Part shown: positions 7,035 through 11,510 of the stretch, in pieces
Position numbering within the stretch: the first letter of the stretch is position 1
How the letters are laid out: every line of letters starts with the position of its first letter
Origin: an uncultured Erysipelotrichaceae bacterium
GTDB lineage: Bacteria > Bacillota_I > Bacilli_A > RFN20 > CAG-826
NCBI GenBank assembly: GCA_947303755.1
Contig: CAMYZF010000035.1
Span: forward strand, 1-11,510
Length of the DNA: 11,510 bases
Direction of reading: 5' to 3'
Notes under the pieces: generated by a model
What the model was told of the DNA's origin: nothing
Database searches by the model: none
Seen by the model: only the letters and a program-made list of their open reading frames with translations
Position numbers and translations under genes: made by a program

Positions 7035-7840
7035 ATTTTCCCAACAATCCTTTCTAAAGATTCATCGCTTGAAAGTGAAAAGCCTTTTTCGTTAAGCAAA
7101 GAAACAAGTTTTTCTTTAAATGGAAGGTCTAATCCTATCTCCTCAAGTTCTTTTCTATGTTGTAAAACTTCTTTCGGAGAACCTTCAAAACTAACTTTAC
7201 CTTTGTTTAAGACAATAATGTGATCACTAGCGAACGCTTCTTCTAAATCATGAGTAATCGAAATGAGAGTCAAGTTAGGATTCTCTTTTCTCATAAATTT
7301 AATGGTTTCGTGTATCTCGTTTCTACCTTTTGGATCAAGCATTGAGGTTGCTTCATCAAAAATGACTACATCTGGCTTCATCGCAAGTATACCCGCAATC
7401 GCGACTCGTTGTTTTTGACCACCAGAAAGATTCTCGGGTTCTTTATCAAGGTATTCAGACATGTTAACTTTAGAGGCAAATTCTTGAATGATGCCTTCCA
7501 TGTCTTCATGCTTAACTTGTCTATTTTCTAAACCAAAAGCAATGTCGTCTCTAACTGTAGAGCCAATAAATTGGTTATCTGGATTTTGAAAGACAATACC
7601 AGTATGAGAGCGAATCTCTCTAGCGTTCTTTCGATTGGCTTTTAAGCCAAAGGCAACAATTGAACCGGATTTAGGCTCTAATAAGCACGTTAATAGCTTA
7701 GCTATTGTTGACTTTCCAGAACCGTTATGACCAATGATTGAAATATACTTACCAGCCTCAACGACAAAAGAAACGTCATCAAGGACGTTAATTTTGCCAT
7801 CATAGCTATAGGATAAGTTTTTTACTTCAATCAAATTCAT
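7025..7840 (-). CDS. ecfA1: Energy-coupling factor transporter ATPase EcfA1
   Basis: Partner ATPase of EcfA2 in the ECF importer. The 271 residues contain Walker A GHNGSGKST (37-45), the Q-loop FQNPDNQFIGSTVRDD (Q85), signature LSGGQ (138-142), Walker B DVVIFDEA (157-164, E163) with DEATSMLDP, and H-loop H197. FQNPDNQ and DEATSMLDP are typical of EcfA1. The start codon overlaps the stop of the dCMP deaminase gene (TAATG), so the ECF genes are transcribed, and probably translated, together with that enzyme. In B. subtilis ecfA1 instead follows the rplQ ribosomal cluster, so the upstream context here is rearranged. Confidence 0.96.
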   Translation of the reverse strand: MNLIEVKNLSYSYDGKINVLDDVSFVVEAGKYISIIGHNGSGKSTIAKLLTCLLEPKSGSIVAFGLKANRKNAREIRSHTGIVFQNPDNQFIGSTVRDDIAFGLENRQVKHEDMEGIIQEFASKVNMSEYLDKEPENLSGGQKQRVAIAGILAMKPDVVIFDEATSMLDPKGRNEIHETIKFMRKENPNLTLISITHDLEEAFASDHIIVLNKGKVSFEGSPKEVLQHRKELEEIGLDLPFKEKLVSLLNEKGFSLSSDESLERIVGKICQ

Positions 7841-8316
7841 TATTTGAAATCGAACGAAATGATTCTTCCTTTGTACTCACGAGTTTTAACACCTGCAAGC
7901 TTTAACATTTTTGCACTTGCTTGCGTTTCTGTTGTGTGAGCGTATTTATTGTCCAAATAGACAACTTCTTTAATTCCTTTTTGAATGATTGCTTTTGTGC
8001 ATTCATTGCACGGGAATAAAGTTACATATAATGTACAACCCTTGAGAGCCGCTCCATCACGAGTATTTAAAATGGCATTAAATTCAGCGTGACAAACATA
8101 AAGATATTTGGAATCAAGACCTTCGCCCTTATTCCAGCTTAATTGATCTTCATCGCAACCGGTTGGCATACCGTTATAACCATTTGAAACAATCTTGTGA
8201 TCTTGATCAACGATACACGCTCCAACTTTAGTATTAGGATCTTTTGAGCGTTGAGATGATAAAACAGCCATCGACATGAAATATTCATCCCAAGAGATAT
8301 TTTTAGCTTTTTCCAT
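7840..8316 (-). CDS. Deoxycytidylate (dCMP) deaminase
   Basis: Deaminates dCMP to dUMP, the substrate of thymidylate synthase. The 158-residue protein has the zinc deaminase motifs H76-A77-E78 (E78 the proton shuttle) and P102-C103-N104-E105-C106; H76, C103 and C106 should bind zinc. Blocks SWDEYFM, SQRSKDPNTKVGACIV, GYNGMPTGC, YVCHAEFNAI, LFPCNECTKAIIQKGIKEVVY and KYAHTTET are those of the dCMP deaminase branch, and from memory they are strikingly close to animal DCTD. The ATG at 8316 is chosen over one at 8367 because GGAGA lies 7-8 nt upstream and homology begins there; the upstream one falls within the promoter. It is the first gene of the operon leading into ecfA1 through a TAATG overlap. 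It has its own promoter with a palindrome in the spacer. Confidence 0.95.
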   Translation of the reverse strand: MEKAKNISWDEYFMSMAVLSSQRSKDPNTKVGACIVDQDHKIVSNGYNGMPTGCDEDQLSWNKGEGLDSKYLYVCHAEFNAILNTRDGAALKGCTLYVTLFPCNECTKAIIQKGIKEVVYLDNKYAHTTETQASAKMLKLAGVKTREYKGRIISFDFK

Positions 8317-8331
8317 AATTATTCTCCAAAA

Positions 8332-8367
8332 CGCGTTAATTGTATCACAATAACGCTTATTCACCAA
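8332..8367 (-). promoter_or_regulatory. Promoter of the dCMP deaminase-ecf-truA operon, with palindromes
   Basis: On the minus strand an extended -10 TGATACAAT (hexamer TACAAT at 8339-8344) lies 17 nt after a weak -35 TTGGTG (8362-8367), predicting a start near 8332 and a leader of about 16 nt. The spacer contains the perfect inverted repeat AATAA-CGC-TTATT (8349-8361), and the predicted start falls in the palindrome AACGCGTT (8330-8337). Either could be a repressor site; no regulator is identified. Confidence 0.7.
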
Positions 8368-8370
8368 TAG

Positions 8371-8401
8371 ATAATAAAAGCACGCAATATGAATTACGTG
8401 C
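8371..8401 (-). terminator. Rho-independent terminator at the end of folT
   Basis: On the minus strand GCACGTAAT-TCAT-ATTGCGTGC forms a 9-bp stem with one G-T pair and a 4-nt loop, followed by TTTTATTAT. The folT stop codon (8394-8396) lies inside the 5' arm, so the hairpin can form only as the ribosome leaves the gene. It ends the smpB-folC-folT transcript just before the dCMP deaminase promoter. Confidence 0.85.
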
Positions 8402-9149
8402 GTTTGTTCTTGATTCGGTATGTAAGTAGAAGTAGACCTTCCACCACAAACGTATTAAGAGGAACATCTATGAAGAAAACGATTGCTTGAGCAAAGAAGA
8501 TAATCCAGAAATTAACTTCAAAGGTAAAAGTTTTCACAAATGAGTTAAGAAGTAACATTAAAAGCACTTCGGACACCAGAACAACAAAAGCAATTTTAAA
8601 TGGAGAAGCTAGTTCGCCATATTTTCTCTTGTAATATCTTTCAATCACAAATAACAAAATGATGGTTGCTGAAAACAAAACAAAAGCTATAGAGACAATT
8701 AAAATCTTATGCCAGAGTTCAAAAGAATAATTTGAAGTAATGGTTGGTGAGAAAAAGATAAAATAAACAAGCGCACCAAACACCAAAACTGAGGCCCCGC
8801 CAACTAAAGAAATTTCTAAAAATCTAACATTGATTCGCTTGATCAAAAAATACAATAACCACGGCAAAACCCCAAGTAATCCATAAACCAATGTGAATAT
8901 TGGGTTAATCCCATAACCTAAGGAATTAGGAAATAAAACGATACCTAAAATATCGCTTCCGGCCCCAACAATTGCACCATAGATTGGACCAAGCAAAATC
9001 GAAGAGAAAATGATTAAAGAAGGCCCTAATGAAATCCTAATCCATGGTATCAAAGGAAAGTTTTGAAGAGGTGTCATCCTCGTCAAAATAATTGTTAAAG
9101 CAAGTAACAATCCTGAGAGAGTTATCTTTTGGACTTGGGATAATTTCAT
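8394..9149 (-). CDS. folT: ECF transporter S component, folate family (FolT-like)
   Basis: Predicted integral-membrane substrate-binding subunit for folate, working with EcfA1-EcfA2-EcfT encoded downstream. The N-terminal half fits the folate S family: LSGLLLALTIILTRM (11-25), WIRISLGPSLIIFSSILLGPIYGAIVGAGSDILG (36-69), then the GINPIFTLVYGLLG helix (80-93). The last helices (183-246), ending DVPLNTFVVEGLLLL, also fit. At 251 residues it is longer than a typical S component of about 170-200; two extra hydrophobic segments (116-134 and 148-169) sit between the canonical fourth and fifth helices. The start overlaps the folC stop (ATGA), and adjacency to folC supports folate as the substrate. 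Another substrate for this S component, such as a different vitamin, cannot be excluded from sequence alone. Confidence 0.8.
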   Translation of the reverse strand: MKLSQVQKITLSGLLLALTIILTRMTPLQNFPLIPWIRISLGPSLIIFSSILLGPIYGAIVGAGSDILGIVLFPNSLGYGINPIFTLVYGLLGVLPWLLYFLIKRINVRFLEISLVGGASVLVFGALVYFIFFSPTITSNYSFELWHKILIVSIAFVLFSATIILLFVIERYYKRKYGELASPFKIAFVVLVSEVLLMLLLNSFVKTFTFEVNFWIIFFAQAIVFFIDVPLNTFVVEGLLLLTYRIKNKRT

Positions 9150-10360
9150 TTCTTGAGTTCTCGTTTAACTAATCCAGCAAAATGAAGTGAACCAGTAATG
9201 AGAATCAAATCGTCTGGATATTCTTCCTTTAATTGAGCGATTTTTCCAAAATAATCAGCATCAAATTTGTATGTCGATAAGAAGAGAAAGTATTCGTCTT
9301 CTGTTTTCGCTCTTTTGTGATCAAATGTGGTAATTGTAATATCGGTTGTGACAGTATCCAAAATGTTAAGCATGTGAGAGAAATTCTTATCTCTAAACGA
9401 AGCAAAAATAGCATGAATTGGAACATCAACACTTGCCTTTATAGAATCCACTAAATTTTGCATAGCTTCTGGGTTATGTGCGCCATCAACCATGACGTTC
9501 TTTTCGATATATTCAAATCGACATGGAAGAGTGGCGGTTTTTAGACCTAATTTTAAGGTCTCATCGTCAACAAAAAACTTGTCATTGCAGAGCTTAACTG
9601 CATCAATTGCTAAGCAGGCGTTTTTGACTTGATATAAAGCCGGTGTGGAAAGTCTAACATCTTTTAATTTTTGAGAGTTGAAACAAGCAACACCATCAAT
9701 AATTTGTTCATTAAAATATTCACTTACGACGTGTACTGGAGCATGCAATTTCTTCGCTGTTTCACGAATCGCATAAAGAGCAAATTCATCCATTTTACCC
9801 GTCAAAACCGGCACATTTTCCTTAATAATGCCAGATTTGTTATAAGCGATTTCACTGGTCGTTCCACCTAAATATGAGGTGTGTTCAAGCGAGATTGAAG
9901 TGATAATCGAAAGTATCGGAACAATGATATTTGTCGCATCAATATATCCGCCCATTCCAACTTCGATAATCACTAAATCGAGGTTGGCTTTTTTAAATAA
10001 TTCAAAGGCCACAATCGTTTGCATTTCAAAAGATGATAAACCATATTTTTCAAACTCTTTTTGAAGAGCTAAAAATTGATTCAAATATTCATCAAATTCG
10101 ACCTGTTTTCCGTTGATTGAAACCATCTCGGTAACATTATCTAAATATGGTGAATTATATAGGCCAACTTTGTATCCTTTTTTGAGATAAATTTGATATA
10201 GATAATTGGCGGTTGAGCCTTTACCATTTGTGCCGGTAATGTGGATAGAAGGAATGTTGAACTCATAATGAAAATCACTTAAAAACTTATCGTATTGATT
10301 TCGTTCATAAGTTGGATAATTTCTATCTTTGAAATATAACTCTAATTCTTCTTTATTCAT
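9146..10360 (-). CDS. folC: Folylpolyglutamate synthase / dihydrofolate synthase
   Basis: An ATP-dependent Mur-ligase-family enzyme that adds glutamates to folates, trapping them in the cell. Some members also make dihydrofolate from dihydropteroate. The 404 residues contain the P-loop GTNGKGST (43-50), NSPYLDNVTE (69-78), EVGMGGYIDATN (133-144; usually GGR, here GGY), SLEHTSYLGGT (157-167; usually DHT, here EHT), KSGIIK (175-180) with the lysine expected to be carboxylated, DGAHNP (292-297) and a GSLHF block near the end. The ATG at 10360 overlaps the end of smpB by 8 nt (ATGAATAA). A start 45 nt upstream would lie fully inside smpB and add unrelated residues. The ribosome binding site is weak, suggesting coupling to smpB. 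With folT directly downstream, the enzyme probably retains imported folate. Confidence 0.95.
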   Translation of the reverse strand: MNKEELELYFKDRNYPTYERNQYDKFLSDFHYEFNIPSIHITGTNGKGSTANYLYQIYLKKGYKVGLYNSPYLDNVTEMVSINGKQVEFDEYLNQFLALQKEFEKYGLSSFEMQTIVAFELFKKANLDLVIIEVGMGGYIDATNIIVPILSIITSISLEHTSYLGGTTSEIAYNKSGIIKENVPVLTGKMDEFALYAIRETAKKLHAPVHVVSEYFNEQIIDGVACFNSQKLKDVRLSTPALYQVKNACLAIDAVKLCNDKFFVDDETLKLGLKTATLPCRFEYIEKNVMVDGAHNPEAMQNLVDSIKASVDVPIHAIFASFRDKNFSHMLNILDTVTTDITITTFDHKRAKTEDEYFLFLSTYKFDADYFGKIAQLKEEYPDDLILITGSLHFAGLVKRELKK

Positions 10361-10820
10361 CGTATTTACCGATAGTCTTTTTAGCCTTAGCCATCGCACG
10401 TTCATCGTCGCGGCGTTTGATGGTCTCTCGTTTATCGAAAAGTTTCTTACCTTTTGCTAAGGCAATTTCCACTTTGAGTTTGCCTTTCTTAAGATAAACT
10501 TTGGTAGGAACGATAGTCATTGCTTGCTCAGCAGCCTTTTGAGCCATCTTTTCGATTTCTTTTTTATGTAATAAAAGCTTTCTAGTTCTATTTGGTTCGT
10601 GATTAAAAATATTACCTTCCTTATAAGGCGCGATATGCATGTTGAGCAAGTACGCCTCACCATCACGTATGATGACGTAAGAATCCTGCAAAGACGCTTT
10701 CGATCTTCTAATCGATTTAATTTCGCTTCCTTTTAATTCGATACCGCATTCTAAAAAGTCTTCCAAGAAGTAATTGAAATGTGCTTTAGAGTTATTCGCG
10801 ATGATCTTAATGTTATCCAT
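10353..10820 (-). CDS. smpB: SsrA-binding protein SmpB
   Basis: Partner of tmRNA in trans-translation, which frees ribosomes stalled on broken mRNAs and tags the nascent peptide for degradation. The 155 residues match the family throughout: N10/A13-H-F-N-Y-F (10-18), CGIELKGSEIKSIRRSKASL (25-44), DSYVIIRDGEAYLLNMHIAPY (46-66), NRTRKLLLHKKEI (77-89), TKVYLKKGKLKVEIALAKGKK (106-126) and DKRETIKRR (129-137). The basic C-terminal tail is the part that enters the decoding site in known structures. The ATG at 10820 has AAAGGTGG about 9 nt upstream; a longer reading frame to 10949 runs inside the upstream gene in another frame and is rejected. The start is 1 nt after the upstream gene's stop. The tmRNA gene is not in the window. 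Confidence 0.97.
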   Translation of the reverse strand: MDNIKIIANNSKAHFNYFLEDFLECGIELKGSEIKSIRRSKASLQDSYVIIRDGEAYLLNMHIAPYKEGNIFNHEPNRTRKLLLHKKEIEKMAQKAAEQAMTIVPTKVYLKKGKLKVEIALAKGKKLFDKRETIKRRDDERAMAKAKKTIGKYDE

Positions 10821-10821
10821 A

Positions 10822-11510
10822 TTATTCGACCACCTTTGTTTTCTCTTCGAGCTTTGCTCTTCTAGAAGCACGGTTGTAGATATTAAATGTTGCAATAGCA
10901 ACACCCACGAGGAAGGCGCTAGCAAAGAAGATTGAGGTTGCGCCACCACCTAATTCAACATGGAAGGCTTCACCCAAATATCTTTGATATAAAACCATCT
11001 CCACTATCGCGGATAACAAATATCCACCGGAGACGATTGATAAAGAAATAACGAGCATATAGAAAGCGATTCTAAACTTTCTAAATTTATTTAGTCCGTT
11101 AAAATATGCTGCAAATAGGTAAATTACAAATGAGTAAGAAATTGAGATAACCGCAACAAGGAATACTGATGAGATTATATGAACAACATATGTTGAGATG
11201 AATAATGCACTATGGTCATAAACAAGTTGAGCGCTAAATCTGATGATACATTCAATAAATCCATAACTTCTATACGTGTCAGCGAAATATTCTAAGTTGC
11301 AAGTCGAAACCACTCCAAGAATGATAAATGGAATAAATAAGCCTACTCCAAGAATAAATCTTGCAATGAAAATTGAAACTTTCCCTTTCTCAAATTTTAA
11401 GAAGCAATCAAACAAGACACTGACCGCTAAATGAAATACCGCTAATCCTGTAACGGTATCTACAAAGCTAGCAAAATAAGAGCTAAACAAATCGTAAGAA
11501 GTTTCTCTTA
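10822..11510 (-). CDS. Membrane protein of unknown function (partial, N-terminus beyond window)
   Basis: I do not recognise this protein. The frame is open to the window edge with no stop, and the first in-window start candidate is a TTG at 11490 without a convincing ribosome binding site, so the true start may lie outside. Numbered from that TTG, hydrophobic stretches at about 12-31, 38-62, 97-130, 141-167 and 185-205 suggest five or more membrane segments. The C-terminus is basic then charged (NRASRRAKLEEKTKVVE) and probably cytoplasmic. It ends 1 nt before smpB, so the two are likely co-transcribed. In many Bacillota smpB follows secG and rnr; this protein is too long and too hydrophobic to be SecG and is not RNase R. 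Confidence 0.75.
   Translation of the reverse strand, partial: RETSYDLFSSYFASFVDTVTGLAVFHLAVSVLFDCFLKFEKGKVSIFIARFILGVGLFIPFIILGVVSTCNLEYFADTYRSYGFIECIIRFSAQLVYDHSALFISTYVVHIISSVFLVAVISISYSFVIYLFAAYFNGLNKFRKFRIAFYMLVISLSIVSGGYLLSAIVEMVLYQRYLGEAFHVELGGGATSIFFASAFLVGVAIATFNIYNRASRRAKLEEKTKVVE

Noticed and set aside
8317..8367. A 17-residue N-terminal extension of dCMP deaminase
   Set aside because: It covers the promoter and leader; similarity to the family and a GGAGA site both support the ATG at 8316.
10361..10405. A 15-residue N-terminal extension of folC
   Set aside because: It lies wholly inside the smpB coding region and does not resemble FolC.
10821..10949. A 43-residue N-terminal extension of smpB
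   Set aside because: It lies inside the upstream membrane-protein gene in another frame, has no SmpB similarity, and the internal ATG has an AAAGGTGG site.
1..11510. CRISPR arrays, insertion sequences, prophage genes, toxin-antitoxin pairs or other defence genes
   Set aside because: No spaced direct repeats, transposase or phage motifs, or paired small toxin/antitoxin frames were seen; nearly all of the window is explained by the genes listed.

Overview
The window is an AT-rich stretch of a bacterial chromosome from the Bacillota/Mycoplasmatota side of the tree. The evidence is strong AAGGAG-type ribosome binding sites, canonical sigma-A promoters, a tRNA with encoded CCA, and the Bacillota-type linkage of the ECF energy module, truA and rplM-rpsI. 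TGA is used as a stop (ends of ecfT and folC), so this is not a lineage with the Mycoplasma/Spiroplasma code. A gut-associated Bacilli lineage (Erysipelotrichales- or RF39-like) would fit; that is inference. Every gene is on the minus strand, so transcription runs from high to low coordinates.

In order of transcription: (1) 11510-8394, a partial membrane protein of unknown function, smpB, folC and a folate-type ECF S component (folT), packed with 1-nt gaps or overlaps and closed by a hairpin terminator that contains the folT stop codon. (2) 8316-4529, a new promoter, then a dCMP deaminase, ecfA1, ecfA2, ecfT and truA, all with overlapping stop/start codons. (3) 4525-3741, yebC with its own promoter and terminator. 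(4) 3713-1172, a large secreted 5'-nucleotidase-type protein with its own terminator. (5) 1132-145, the rplM-rpsI ribosomal protein operon with a near-consensus promoter, a short leader that may be an L13 autoregulatory element, and a terminator. (6) tRNA-Ile(GAU) with its own promoter at the window's low-coordinate end.

The genes suggest a shared theme. FolT with EcfA1-EcfA2-EcfT would import folate, FolC would polyglutamylate and retain it, and dCMP deaminase makes the dUMP that folate-dependent thymidylate synthase consumes. The secreted nucleotidase could add nucleoside salvage. The usual Bacillota block ecfA1-ecfA2-ecfT-truA-rplM-rpsI is recognisable but is split by yebC and the nucleotidase. 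I found no CRISPR array, transposon, phage gene, toxin-antitoxin pair or clear defence system. Most of the window is well-known housekeeping content, and the points worth attention are modest ones.
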